The position numbers and the translations under genes were made by a program. A stretch of 64,000 bases of DNA from Laceyella tengchongensis (lineage in GTDB: Bacteria > Bacillota > Bacilli > Thermoactinomycetales > Thermoactinomycetaceae): positions 248,001-312,000 of the forward strand of contig NZ_FXTU01000001.1 in the NCBI RefSeq assembly GCF_900182735.1. Direction: 5' to 3'. Numbering within the stretch: the first letter of the stretch is position 1; the number at the start of each line of letters is the position of its first letter. The notes below the pieces were generated by a model. That model did not search any database. It was not told where the DNA came from and was given only the letters and a program-made list of their open reading frames with translations. Shown one piece after another: positions 1 to 8,994 of this stretch.

Positions 1-990
1 GCTTAGTTGCTCAACTACTTTGAAAACCTCTTGATAAAGAACATAGGGCTTTTTTAAATGTCCTGTCTGAGGGTCTTTAATCGGACCTGACTTCCGAGTC
101 GGTTCCTTGTAAATTCCATGGGACAAATTTTCAAGCCAATCCATCAAAAACAATAAAGGAGAACCCAATTTTTGTCCAAAGCGGTAAGAAAACAGCCAAA
201 AAGCCAGTGGGATCAACACAAGTGACGCAAAAAAAAGCAATGCAATGATTTTGTTTTGTTCCATCTCATGAACAGGAAGGATATCTTCTTTCATAATCCA
301 AGTAACTTCTTGTCCGCTTAATCGGCCTGACGTGAAATGAAGATCAGAACCACTGCGCTTTGCGTGAACATATTCGCCAGGTGTATATTTGGTTGGAATA
401 TTTTTGGGTCTGCGATATTGATAAATCTCGGCTCCATTCTTGTCAATAATTTGAACCCAACCTTTACGCTTCTTCACTTCCTCCAGCAAAGGATGGGGAA
501 TGGTGATGGTCTGATTGTGGCGGATGGTGTGTTTTTTTATTTTTAATAGCAACTCGTTCTTGTTTTTTCGGCCTAAAATCCATGTATAAGTATGATTGTC
601 GATCGATTGGTACCAGGTATGGATATCATATCCAATCGATTCTGAATTTCTAATGTAATGGGCTAATTGATTTGGAGTATAGTGTTTTGGAATAGAGTCG
701 GGGGTGTTGTAATGGAAGACTTCCACTCCATCTTTATTTAAAATTTGCACCCATTCGTTTCGTTTCTTCAGTTTCTTCTCCCAAGATGGTGGTAATACGG
801 GTTTCCCCTGTTCAATATCTGTGGCTGCCACCATTCTTTGCAGAATTTCTTCAGGGAAAAGGTCACTTCGTTGCTCTTCTTTCAGCAAAGAGGCAAAGTA
901 GTAAAAAGTGACAAATGAAGTGGCTAAGAAAAAAGCTAGAAAAAACACACCAGCCAAAAATTTGACCATTAATCTCTTTTCCAATTTCAT
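1..990 (-). CDS. Sensor histidine kinase, N-terminal part (runs off the window)
   Basis: The frame is open from ATG 990 to base 1 without a stop, giving 330 codons; the catalytic HisKA/HATPase part lies outside. The start overlaps the regulator stop by ATGA and has a GGTGGG ribosome site. A first membrane helix spans about residues 9-31 and a second about 248-268, followed by a HAMP-like stretch. The outer loop of about 215 residues holds two tandem copies of one module, roughly 70-137 and 168-235, each with a WVQI motif, a D/N-x-x-G turn, an IPxxYTP motif and a closing TWI. Coupling to a response regulator and to BcrA/LanFEG-like ABC genes suggests a sensor of an antibiotic peptide or of its transporter. 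The ligand cannot be told from sequence. Confidence 0.85.
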   Translation of the reverse strand, partial: MKLEKRLMVKFLAGVFFLAFFLATSFVTFYYFASLLKEEQRSDLFPEEILQRMVAATDIEQGKPVLPPSWEKKLKKRNEWVQILNKDGVEVFHYNTPDSIPKHYTPNQLAHYIRNSESIGYDIHTWYQSIDNHTYTWILGRKNKNELLLKIKKHTIRHNQTITIPHPLLEEVKKRKGWVQIIDKNGAEIYQYRRPKNIPTKYTPGEYVHAKRSGSDLHFTSGRLSGQEVTWIMKEDILPVHEMEQNKIIALLFFASLVLIPLAFWLFSYRFGQKLGSPLLFLMDWLENLSHGIYKEPTRKSGPIKDPQTGHLKKPYVLYQEVFKVVEQLS

Positions 991-1710
991 TGGGAACCCA
1001 CCTTGTTATTTCCCATGAATTTATAACCCAGGCCGCGAATCGTGATAATATATGTGGGTTTTCTGGGACAGGGCTCGATTTTTTTGCGTAATTGGCCGAT
1101 GTGCACCATCACGGTGTTTTCATAGCCAAAACTTTCTTCCCCCCACACATGATGATACAGTTGTCCCATGCTGAAAATTTGGTAAGGGTTTTTGCATAGA
1201 AAAGCAAGAAGCTTAAATTCCTTGGCGGTACAAGCTACTTCTCTTCCTTCAACAAACAATTGACCACTTTTTTCAATCAGTTTGATTGATTCGGTCATCC
1301 TCATAAATGGCTGAATGCTCAGGAAATGACTTATGATGGGAGTGTTTTCTTTTTAATAGCGCTTTTATTTTGGCAACGATAATCAGCGGATTAAACGGTT
1401 TTTCGATGTAATCATCACCTCCCATGCTATATCCTGTCAGTTTGTCGAGGTCTGTGGTACGAGCGGTAAGGAAAAAAATGGGTGATTCCGTGATGGATCG
1501 TAACTTTCTGCAAACTTCATACCCTTCCAAATCGGGAAGCATCACATCCAAGACAATCAGATCTGGCTGTTTTTCCATGCAAATTTGAATCGCTTCTGCT
1601 CCGGTGGAAGCAGTGAGTATATGACAGAATTCTTCACTTTTCAACGTTTTTGACAGTAATGCTAAAATATCTGGCTCATCATCTACCAGCAAGATTTTTG
1701 TGTTTTCCAT
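987..1710 (-). pseudogene. OmpR/LanR-type response regulator, split by a frameshift
   Basis: Two overlapping frames together make one response regulator of normal length (about 240 residues). The upstream frame starts at ATG 1710 behind AAAGGGAG and encodes a receiver domain with the LLVDDEPD acidic pocket, phospho-acceptor Asp in LIVLDVMLPD and the EKPF lysine; it ends at 1273. The downstream frame (987-1304) encodes the winged-helix DNA-binding domain, ending IRGLGYKF. The change of frame falls in the interdomain linker near 1275-1310, where one added or lost base would restore a single protein. The next gene, the kinase, overlaps by ATGA. It is either a real inactivating indel or a sequencing error; the rest of both domains looks undamaged. 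Confidence 0.85.
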
Positions 1711-1926
1711 TGATCGAATTCTCCCTTTAAGGTTGGTGGGCATAAATGCAATCAATTGTATGTCAGTTTGCTTGATATTCTATAACCCGCCCCTTTTTGA
1801 TCGACAGGATTTCTTTCAACACTAAAATAAATGGGAGTTTTTTCACACAATCCGGTTTAATTTAATCTTATTTTTAGAGAGGAACCTCCGCAATAATCTT
1901 ATCTGTTACCAATCGTCCTGAGCTCC

Positions 1927-1990
1927 AAAACTAAGGCGTGTCTATCATGATTGAAAACATATGTTAGACACGCCTTAGTTTTTTGTTTTT
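1927..1990 (-). terminator. Strong hairpin terminator between ABC genes and regulator
   Basis: A perfect 17-bp inverted repeat (AAAACTAAGGCGTGTCT at 1927-1943 and its complement at 1966-1982) encloses a 22-nt loop. It is A/T-flanked on both sides so could work in both directions. It lies between the stop of the last permease gene (2035) and the regulator start (1710), so it probably ends the ABC transporter transcript. Confidence 0.75.
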
Positions 1991-2034
1991 ATGATCTAAA
2001 ACCGCATTGTGGCTTTGGCATCATCCGTTTTTCC

Positions 2035-2772
2035 TCACCAATCGCGCTTCACAAATGCCCAACTTGTCGAGGCGATGAAGATAAGAAAGGTGGTCAAGAC
2101 ACCAACAGTCAGGAATAACGGGTCTACTTCGGCGCTCCATTTGTGTTCGGGCATGATTGCCAAAAAAGGTTGGGACCAAGGATACCATACGCCAATCAAA
2201 GAGGCGCCTGTGACAACAATGGACGGAATGGTAAAAATAACATTAAAGGCAAACGTGGCGGCAAAATTTTTCCAAAACAATGAACATCCCAATGTAAGTG
2301 CCATTAATGGAAATGAGGCAATCCAACCCCCAATTGTTTTAGTAGCCAAGATTCCCCAAGGAATGGGTCCGGTCAATTCCTGCAAGGATCCGACACTTAA
2401 AAAGCCGATGAGAAAGCACACTTGTGTCGCAAGGGCAAGTAAGGCTACCACTGCTAGCTTGGTCAAATAGATCTGCAAACGTGAGATTGGTAAGGAAAAC
2501 AATCGGTTCCAGCCATTTCCGATGTGTTCATATCGGCACACAAAGGCTGCGAATACCCCGATCATCAGAGGATAGAAAAACAGGGTGTACTTGTGCGCTG
2601 AAAGGCTGAAAAACCATAACCAAGGATTAAAATCTTCTTCTATTTTGGTAGGTACACCAAATCCAATCCAAAGGGATATGGCAGGGCCAATCAGAACGAC
2701 AAAGGTAAGGATCGACCATCGCATTTTCAATAATTCAGAGGCAAAATAACGGTAATATAAGTTTTTTTTCAT
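2035..2772 (-). CDS. ABC-2 type permease, lantibiotic-immunity (LanG/E-like)
   Basis: A 245-residue integral membrane protein with about six hydrophobic segments, the ABC-2 permease layout of the BcrB/LanE/LanG group. The N-terminus (KMRWSILTFVVLIG) is the usual short cytoplasmic start followed by the first helix. It follows the other permease by 11 bases and is the last gene of a three-gene ABC operon. Together with the ATPase and its sister permease it probably expels a bacitracin- or lantibiotic-like peptide from the membrane. The role is inferred from family and context; the substrate is unknown. Confidence 0.75.
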   Translation of the reverse strand: MKKNLYYRYFASELLKMRWSILTFVVLIGPAISLWIGFGVPTKIEEDFNPWLWFFSLSAHKYTLFFYPLMIGVFAAFVCRYEHIGNGWNRLFSLPISRLQIYLTKLAVVALLALATQVCFLIGFLSVGSLQELTGPIPWGILATKTIGGWIASFPLMALTLGCSLFWKNFAATFAFNVIFTIPSIVVTGASLIGVWYPWSQPFLAIMPEHKWSAEVDPLFLTVGVLTTFLIFIASTSWAFVKRDW

Positions 2773-2783
2773 CCTTTACACTC

Positions 2784-3497
2784 CTACTTTAGTTCGCGTT
2801 TGGAAAAATGAAGTCCCCCCACAAAGAAAATGATGCTCCCCAAAAAAATCCCAATCCAAGTCCATTGTTCGAACCCAACCTTGTTCACAGGTGAGGCGAG
2901 AGCCACATAGGCCCATGGAAGATAATGGAGTATTTGACTAGGAGAATATGCTAAAAATAAACTCAGCATGGCACCTATGATTCCGCTAGTCAGTGGAATC
3001 GCTTGGTTTCGAATGGTCATGGCCAACCACAATTGCAAGGAAATAACGGGGAAAGCAGAGAAGAATGGGTAAAAAATTTGCTGTGCGACCAGCGACCATT
3101 GGGTTTCTCCGAGTGCAAATAGGTTTCCGATCAGGATCAAACCCACGAAAGTAAGTGAAAGGGTAATCAACAAGCAAGCGAGTATGATAATGAACTTGCT
3201 GATGTAGGAATAATGACGTGCGACAGGCAGGGAAAAAATGAGCTTCCACGCTTTTGCGTCATGTTCCATGCCAGAAAACATAGATGACAAAATGGTGATC
3301 CCTAGAATTAGTGTAATCGGCCAAAAGTAGTTCGCCCAAGCCATCAGTCCCATCCAACCATAAGATTGAAGCATTTCTATCCGTGTGATATAAACGACCA
3401 CAAGCAAACATGTAAAGGCCACAGGAGCCAAGAAAATGAGCCACGGAATCCAAGTTCTTCTGATTTTTTGGAAATCAGATAAAAGGAATCCAATCAT
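2784..3497 (-). CDS. ABC-2 type permease, lantibiotic-immunity (LanE-like)
   Basis: A 237-residue six-helix membrane protein. The start ATG 3497 overlaps the stop of the ATPase gene as ATGA, so the two are translationally coupled. The N-terminal FQKIRRTWIPWLIFLAP resembles the opening of LanE/BcrB permeases, a basic cytoplasmic helix leading into the first membrane span. It should pair with the second permease as a heteromeric channel for the shared ATPase. No substrate-specific feature is visible. Confidence 0.75.
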   Translation of the reverse strand: MIGFLLSDFQKIRRTWIPWLIFLAPVAFTCLLVVVYITRIEMLQSYGWMGLMAWANYFWPITLILGITILSSMFSGMEHDAKAWKLIFSLPVARHYSYISKFIIILACLLITLSLTFVGLILIGNLFALGETQWSLVAQQIFYPFFSAFPVISLQLWLAMTIRNQAIPLTSGIIGAMLSLFLAYSPSQILHYLPWAYVALASPVNKVGFEQWTWIGIFLGSIIFFVGGLHFSKRELK

Positions 3498-4408
3498 AAA
3501 CTCTGTTCCTTTCCTGTTAATTCTATGAAAATGTTTTCCAATGAGGGTTCCATTCTTCTAAAATCAAAAATATCGAATGAACCCTGTACCAACGATCTGA
3601 TTGTTTGGGCCACTTTCTCCTTGTCGGTAACATCCAGACAAAGTTTATTTTCGTCTATATAGGCATGCCAACCGAACCTATTTAGATAGTGCGCGGCTTC
3701 CATCGGCTGATTGACTTCCAGCTCGATTCTTCCTTTGACTTGTTTTTTTAGTGCATCAAGGGTGTCTTGATATACCAATTCTCCTTTATTGATAATGCCG
3801 ATGTAATTGGCTGTTTGTTCGATTTCAGACAGCAAATGGCTGGAGATGAGAATAGTAACGCCTCTTTCCTTTGGCAACCGTGTGATTAGATCACGGATTT
3901 CCAAAATGCCCGCTGGATCTAGACCGTTTGTAGGTTCGTCCAAAATAAGAAGCTCTGGATTGCCTATGAGTGCAGCTGCAATCCCCAACCGTTGCTTCAT
4001 CCCGAGTGAGTAATTTTTCACCAGACGATGGGCGTCTTTTGTCAAGCGGACCAGGCTGAGCGCGTCTTGGATATGTTTTTCGGATAATCCAAGCACTCGG
4101 GTGATGACCCGCAAATTTTCGTGGCCAGTCAAGTGTCCATAATATGTTGGAGATTCTACCAAGGAACCTATTTTCTGCAAAATCGTTTTCCTGTCCCGTT
4201 TAATGTTTCGATCAAAAATGCAGATATTTCCGCTTGTCTGTTTTACCATACCGAGAAGCATTTTAATGGTAGTTGTTTTCCCCGCGCCGTTATGTCCCAA
4301 AAATCCGTATACTCCCCCTCTAGCCACTTGAAGATTCAAATTTTTTACGGAGTATTGTTTTCTGTATTTTTTCGTTAATAGATTTGTGTGAATAACCCAA
4401 TCACTCAT
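3494..4408 (-). CDS. ABC transporter ATPase, BcrA/LanF family
   Basis: A 304-residue ATP-binding subunit. It has Walker A GHNGAGKTT, a degenerate signature (YSLGMKQRLG) typical of the BcrA/LanF branch, Walker B LLILDEPTNGLDP and the switch SSHLLSE, followed by a roughly 90-residue C-terminal extension seen in bacitracin/lantibiotic exporters. ATG 4408 is preferred over GTG 4417 because AAAGGAG sits 8 bases before it. First gene of the ATPase-permease-permease operon; the downstream regulator and kinase genes complete a five-gene detoxification locus. It probably powers removal of a cell-envelope-active peptide. Confidence 0.85.
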   Translation of the reverse strand: MSDWVIHTNLLTKKYRKQYSVKNLNLQVARGGVYGFLGHNGAGKTTTIKMLLGMVKQTSGNICIFDRNIKRDRKTILQKIGSLVESPTYYGHLTGHENLRVITRVLGLSEKHIQDALSLVRLTKDAHRLVKNYSLGMKQRLGIAAALIGNPELLILDEPTNGLDPAGILEIRDLITRLPKERGVTILISSHLLSEIEQTANYIGIINKGELVYQDTLDALKKQVKGRIELEVNQPMEAAHYLNRFGWHAYIDENKLCLDVTDKEKVAQTIRSLVQGSFDIFDFRRMEPSLENIFIELTGKEQSL

Positions 4409-4596
4409 GTGCTTCACTCCTTTCGATATTGAAAGGATATGAGAGCACTCCTAAGCGGATCAAAAGAAAACCTAAAATGAACCTAAAATAATGTTGGGGT
4501 AGATTTGCTTTTAAATCCATTTTTAATGTTCTGCCTGGCGAATCGTAGTAAGAACAAATTCTCATCTAACCTACCTTGATTAATGCTCTTCAATAG

Positions 4597-5946
4597 GCAT
4601 TTTTATTTTGCATCAAGCCCTACCTCGAATCGAGGGAACAAACCTTTGAGGAACGAAAAGATGATTTGTTTGACAGGCCCAAGTGGATGGAAGACCTTCT
4701 ATCCGGTTACCGGTTCCTTGAGAAGAGAGTGAACGATGGTTTAAGTGAAGCTTGGGAAAAGATGAAGGGCGAATCACTTGCATGGTTGATGGATGAAGAG
4801 AAAAGTCCATTCCAAAAGTTAAAGGATCTGTTGACTTGGCTTCATCCGTTGATCATGGCGAATGAGTTGATGAAGCAGGCGAGTGGATTTGATCTGCTTG
4901 GAAGCGTAACAAAATATATCACAGAACATCCTATCGATTCTTTGGCAACTGCGGGATTTATTCTTTTGTCTCTATTGCAACCAGAAATCGGGTTGGCTGG
5001 CCTGATTGGTGGGGCGGCATCTGGGAGCATGTTTGCTGGAGGACTCAGTGGAATCGCCGGGTGGGCTGTTTTTCGTGGCATAAGTACATAGCTGGCCAGG
5101 GGTTGGATCGCTGGATGGATAGGAAGAGCTTTTTCACCGTTTGCACAAAGATTAATGAATACAGGTATTGCCGGCGGAGTCGCAGCCTTTGCCGATAGCA
5201 TGATCTTTGATTGGCTTAAAGGAAAGTGACCGAGTATCAAGAAAGCTGGTATTGCAGCACTGGTTGGACTCACCTTTGGATTTGGCGGAGTTGTTCTTGC
5301 TCATCATAGTCAAACAATTGTATCCAAGATCAACAGCATTCCAATAACTACTGTTTCGGTTTTCAAAGATGGAACCGTTTCTGCGCCCAAAACGATAGGA
5401 GATACTGCTTTTGGCTTATGGTTGCAGAAGTTTTCTGCTGTAATAGGGGATAAGGCCGGCGGTAGTAAAAAGGTTAAGAGAGATGATTTAGTCCCGGGAA
5501 GTCCTGAACACAAAGATCAGAGGTGGAAAGAGTATCAAGAGAACGGTGGGGAAATGAGTTACAGCCATTGGAGCAAGTTGTATGATGGAAATATGGTAAA
5601 GCCAACGAAATCCCATCAAATAGTAGATGAGTATAGGAACACACTTCCTTGGAAAGGATCTATGCAAGTTTCAGTGAAAACTCCTTATGGTAGGCGTTTA
5701 TTGGATATTGCGAATGAGGAAATGAAAAAAGCAATTGAACATAAAACCACGACCAAAGAAGGTACTGTTGGTTATTTTTCACTTAATGATAGGATACGAG
5801 AAGAAGTTGCTAAAGACGCATATCTAGTAAAGGAAGAAGATTGGGATATTACTTGGGTATTTGAAAATGCTAATGCAAGCAAGCCGCTTAAGAAAGCGCT
5901 AACGGAGAATGGAATAAAAATTAAATTTGTGAATGATGGTGATTAG
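4597..5946 (+). pseudogene. C-terminal relic of a polymorphic toxin with nuclease-like tip
   Basis: One reading frame continues from 4597 to 5946 but is broken by TAG at 5089 and TGA at 5227; the N-terminal delivery region is missing. The first part (4640-5090) is acidic-helical and then Gly/Ala-rich hydrophobic. After the second stop the frame is open for 238 codons and ends in a tip beginning VPGSPEHKDQRWKEY and containing RRLLDIANEE, an IEHKT strand and WDITWVF, a layout I associate with restriction-endonuclease-fold toxin domains. The stop is 3 bases before the immunity gene. The tip domain itself has no disabling change that I can see. The family name is from memory and uncertain; the toxin-immunity arrangement is clear. 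Confidence 0.7.
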
Positions 5947-5949
5947 TTT

Positions 5950-6396
5950 ATGTCAAGAAACAAGTTTTTTTCTTCAAGAGAACAATTCGAAGAGTGGTTG
6001 TTTTTTCAATCAGACGTTGTTGAAAATTTTGTTAATGAGTTCGACTACTTAAACTTGGATTTTTCACCTGAATCGTTGATCAGATTAGAACAATGGATTT
6101 TAGAAAAGCATCCTTCCCCACAGTCTCTTATAAAAGACGAAAAAGCAGAAATTCTTGATAGTATTTTACGATATGTAGGGCAAGTCTATGTTAAACAATT
6201 AAAAGGAAAATGGAACGTTGTTTTAAATGATCCCCAATATGTTTATTACAGCATGCCAATTGTAACAACTCCTGATGATATGGATGTTTCTCCTTTTTCG
6301 GAAATCGTAGCTAGCTCAGATCGTAGACGTGGTGATTATATGTATACAGTGTTCATTAAGAAGAAAAGGCGAATGGAAGAAAATGGACTTTTGTAA
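5950..6396 (+). CDS. Putative immunity protein of the toxin relic
   Basis: 148 residues, no signal peptide and no membrane segment, acidic N-terminal half, with a central FVNEFDYLNLDFSPESL segment, an LRYVGQVYVKQLKGKW motif and a C-terminal SSDRRRGDYMYTV motif. It starts 3 bases after the toxin frame ends, the usual place for the cognate cytoplasmic inhibitor of a polymorphic toxin. The gene is intact although the toxin upstream is interrupted. It may protect against related toxins from kin or be a hitchhiker. The immunity role is inferred from position and general look. Confidence 0.6.
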   Translation: MSRNKFFSSREQFEEWLFFQSDVVENFVNEFDYLNLDFSPESLIRLEQWILEKHPSPQSLIKDEKAEILDSILRYVGQVYVKQLKGKWNVVLNDPQYVYYSMPIVTTPDDMDVSPFSEIVASSDRRRGDYMYTVFIKKKRRMEENGLL

Positions 6397-6450
6397 CATA
6401 GAATCCTTACAATAAATTAGTTCAATGATGGGTATAAATCCCGTAAAATT

Positions 6451-6570
6451 AGACCATTACAATACACCTTCTGGTATATAAACGAAGACCAGTTTACTCT
6501 CTTTGTGATCAAGGAAAAATCGCAAGTGTATAAGGCGATGAAGCGTTTCTTTGAGAAGAGAGAAGTGTAA
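6451..6570 (+). pseudogene. C-terminal scrap of an unrecognised coding sequence
   Basis: A short open frame without start codon ends at TAA 6568 and reads WYINEDQFTLFVIKEKSQ then KAMKRFFEKREV, which looks like real protein rather than noise. The terminator at 6583 follows at once. Probably the leftover end of another immunity-type gene in this decayed toxin locus. Confidence 0.35.
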
Positions 6571-6582
6571 CAAGAAATGAGA

Positions 6583-6610
6583 CCCCGCCTTTTTTAGGCG
6601 GGGATTTTGG
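6583..6610 (+). terminator. Rho-independent terminator
   Basis: Stem CCCCGCC / GGCGGGG with loop TTTTTTA, followed by ATTTTGG. It ends the toxin-immunity region. Confidence 0.75.
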
Positions 6611-6635
6611 AATTAGTGAAAATTACCCAATTTGT

Positions 6636-7022
6636 TTAGAGGATGTTGCCGAACAAATCACTCAAAAGAATAACAACGCTACTCACAATGTTTTGCTCTT
6701 CCATAACATAGTGGCACGCAGTGGTAGCTAAACAAGGGATACCTACAACCCAAAAGAATAGGATGAAACTCATATGGAAAGTTATGATAATTACCCAATC
6801 ACTTAATTTGAATATATATTTAACGATAATAAGTGGGAGTAAAAAAATAATCAAAGCGACAAGGTAATTAACTAAATAATTCTCCAAATAGACGGGTAGC
6901 GTTTGAGATGGATTTTCTGTAGGACCTAGATGGATTTGTCCAATCACTATGCCTACAAGGACAGAGAGGGCAACAAGAGAAACAGAGCTGAGAATAAACT
7001 TACTTAGTATATGTTTGATCAT
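6636..7022 (-). CDS. Hypothetical four-helix membrane protein
   Basis: 128 residues with four predicted membrane spans and a short outer loop (IHLGPTENPSQTLPVY) between the first two. ATG 7022 is chosen over the longer frame because AAAGGA lies upstream and because the N-terminus (MIKHILSKFILSS) then reads as a normal membrane start. I do not recognise the family. It stands alone on the minus strand in an accessory stretch, next to toxin-immunity genes, so a role as a membrane immunity protein is possible but unsupported. Confidence 0.5.
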   Translation of the reverse strand: MIKHILSKFILSSVSLVALSVLVGIVIGQIHLGPTENPSQTLPVYLENYLVNYLVALIIFLLPLIIVKYIFKLSDWVIIITFHMSFILFFWVVGIPCLATTACHYVMEEQNIVSSVVILLSDLFGNIL

Positions 7023-7193
7023 TGAACCACGTTCCTTTAGGAATTTTTTATATTTTATATGATACCGACACATAGCTCACTTCTTCAATATCACCAAAAT
7101 ATCAATGGGCGTTTGCAAGAAACCTAAATGAAAAGTTGAGTACCCGCTCAGGCTTGCATCGCTTAGATCCAAAACGTTAGTCTGACAAGGAGA

Positions 7194-7220
7194 CCTCCTC
7201 TGAATTTTTGAGGAGGTTTT
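7194..7220 (+). terminator. Hairpin with T-tract in the leader of the YnfA-type gene
   Basis: Stem CCTCCTC / GAGGAGG with a 9-nt loop followed by TTTT, 40 bases before the ATG of the next gene and on the same strand. No plus-strand gene ends just upstream, so it may act as an attenuator of that gene rather than as a plain terminator. Confidence 0.55.
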
Positions 7221-7260
7221 AGTCTATTTCGAACCAATATAGGGGAAGGGAAAGATAAGC

Positions 7261-7587
7261 ATGTTAAAAGCCTTGATATTGTTTCTTTTTGCGGGTTTGG
7301 CGGAAATTGGTGGAGGATATCTTATATGGCTATGGTTAAGAGAAGGCAAACCATTGTATTGGGGTGTTTTTGGAGGAGTAGCTCTTGCGTTATATGGCGT
7401 AATTGCCACTCTCCAATCCTTTCCGTCTTTTGGTCGAGTATATGCAGCTTATGGTGGCGTTTTTATTCTGCTCTCAGTTTTATGGGGTTGGGGGATCGAT
7501 AAGAAAACACCTGATCTCTATGATTGGATAGGAGCAACCATTTGTTTAATCGGTGTGAGCGTTATACTCTGGGCTCCAAGGAATTAA
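7261..7587 (+). CDS. YnfA family (UPF0060) inner membrane protein
   Basis: 108 residues with four membrane helices, the standard size of UPF0060/YnfA. Hallmarks are the N-terminal AGLAEIGGGYLIWLWLREGK segment, an ALYGVIATLQ segment, FGRVYAAYGGVF, and the DWIGATICLIGV segment in the last helix. Members are small dimeric SMR-like transporters sometimes linked to drug or cation efflux. The ribosome site is GGGGAAGGG before ATG 7261. A terminator-like hairpin sits in its leader. The gene is monocistronic in an otherwise decayed stretch and appears intact. Confidence 0.85.
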   Translation: MLKALILFLFAGLAEIGGGYLIWLWLREGKPLYWGVFGGVALALYGVIATLQSFPSFGRVYAAYGGVFILLSVLWGWGIDKKTPDLYDWIGATICLIGVSVILWAPRN

Positions 7588-7726
7588 GAGATCTCTCTCA
7601 GGTTATGTTGCACCCTAAAAGCTTGTTGAAAGGATTTGGGGGATATATTTAGAAAATAGAATTTCAGACCATACCAAAAGATAGCCTTTCTAAAATTAAG
7701 CGAATCATTGGAAAGAGGTGCATGGG

Positions 7727-8316
7727 GTGAAGAGTGGGTTGCTACGACGAAATCTGTATTTTCGTTATTTATGGTTTGCACAGTCAGGCAGTTTTTTGGG
7801 GGATTGGTTTAATCAAGTGGCGATCACGCAAACGGCATTGAGCATATGGGCGGACTGGGAATTGGGGCGCTATATGCGATTGACGGGCTGGGGATTTTGT
7901 TGGGGACCTATTTTGTAAAAAAATATATATCAATCGGGCCTTAACCAGTTTTGGTGTAGCCTATGCATTCCAATCCATTTTTTTGTGTTGTTAACACAAA
8001 CCACCGATTTTTATTATGGAGCTCTATGTTTATTTTAATGAGAGTTTGTGGTGGAGTCATTATTCCCATAAGTACTTATTTGGTTCAGCTGGCTACCACC
8101 GATGAGATCCGCGGCCGGGTTTTCGCCGTCTATGACTCTTCCTATACGGGTGTGATGCAAGTTTCATATATAGGAAGTGGATACGCTTATGAACATTATG
8201 GCGTTCCCATTGTTGGAGCTATCAGCGGAGCGGTGTCGATGTTGTGCGGGGTAATATGGTTATCTCAAGTGATGAGAGGGAAGTTTCATTTGTTTTTGGA
8301 GACGGCGGAAAAATAG
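7727..8316 (+). pseudogene. MFS transporter with a large internal deletion
   Basis: The N-terminal part (GTG 7727 behind AAAGAGGTG) reads LLRRNLYFRYLWFAQSGS then FLGDWFNQVAI, the start of an MFS permease of the macrolide-efflux-like group. The frame ends at 7918. The C-terminal part resumes in another frame (about 8010-8316) with GGVIIPISTYLVQLATTDEI then RGRVFAVYDSS, matching the last helices. About 200 middle residues are gone, so the product cannot be functional. Confidence 0.75.
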
Positions 8317-8514
8317 ATTTTTATAATATTTATGTATTTATAAATTGATATTCTTTTTGAAAGTGGTTATGCAACTGCTTTTATCGGGAATATGGCAAAC
8401 AAAGTGGAATCATCGAGGTGGTAAACCAGGATTGCAAACAACAGGGAAAAGCATGTTGTAAATGCCGAAAACCTTCAATCATGCAACAAGAATGCCTAAC
8501 GAGGAGAGGGTTAA

Positions 8515-8994
8515 GTGAGTAACGATCAATTTAAGCGATTGGACCCCAAAATGGTGGCGGCTAAAAAGCAAGAAGGAGTCGTCTCTTTGTTTGTATATGG
8601 ATTGATTTGCCTTGCATTGCTTTATTGCACGTTCCAGTGGAATTGGCCGATGTGGATTTTCGTTGTTGCAACATGTTTGTCCATCGTTTCTGCACCGTTT
8701 GATATTTATTTTGTGCCGAGGTGGACATATCAGCGTTGGAGGTACTGCATCAGCGAAACAAGTATCCAAATCGAAAAAGGAATCTTTTTTAAACGGAAAA
8801 TATTAATTCCCATGGGGAAAATTCAACATGTCGATGCAAAACAAGGGCCTATTTTAAAAAAGTATGGCTTGTCCACCGTGATCTTATCGACAGCCGCAGG
8901 CAGTCATGAAATTCCGGGACTAGCGGAAGAAACCGCCGATTCTATCCGTAAAGAGATCGAAAAGCATGCGAGGTTAGACGATGAACAAGTCTGA
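8515..8994 (+). CDS. ydbS: YdbS-like membrane protein with bPH2 domain
   Basis: 159 residues: two close membrane helices (about 22-62) then one bacterial pleckstrin-homology-like domain (PF03703) from about 75, with the family's typical WRYCISETSIQIEKGIFF stretch and a following PMGKIQHVDAKQGP segment. The GTG start follows GGAGAGGG. It overlaps the next gene by 14 bases, the YdbS-YdbT order of Bacillus subtilis. In B. subtilis the pair has been connected to resistance against a Bacillus amyloliquefaciens antimicrobial and is under an ECF sigma factor. The molecular role is unknown. Confidence 0.85.
   Translation: MSNDQFKRLDPKMVAAKKQEGVVSLFVYGLICLALLYCTFQWNWPMWIFVVATCLSIVSAPFDIYFVPRWTYQRWRYCISETSIQIEKGIFFKRKILIPMGKIQHVDAKQGPILKKYGLSTVILSTAAGSHEIPGLAEETADSIRKEIEKHARLDDEQV

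Noticed and set aside
1927..1990. Inverted repeat resembling the MITE ends (shared GGCGTGTCT)
   Set aside because: Only nine bases match, the element interior is absent, and the perfect stem with A/T flanks is better explained as a terminator.
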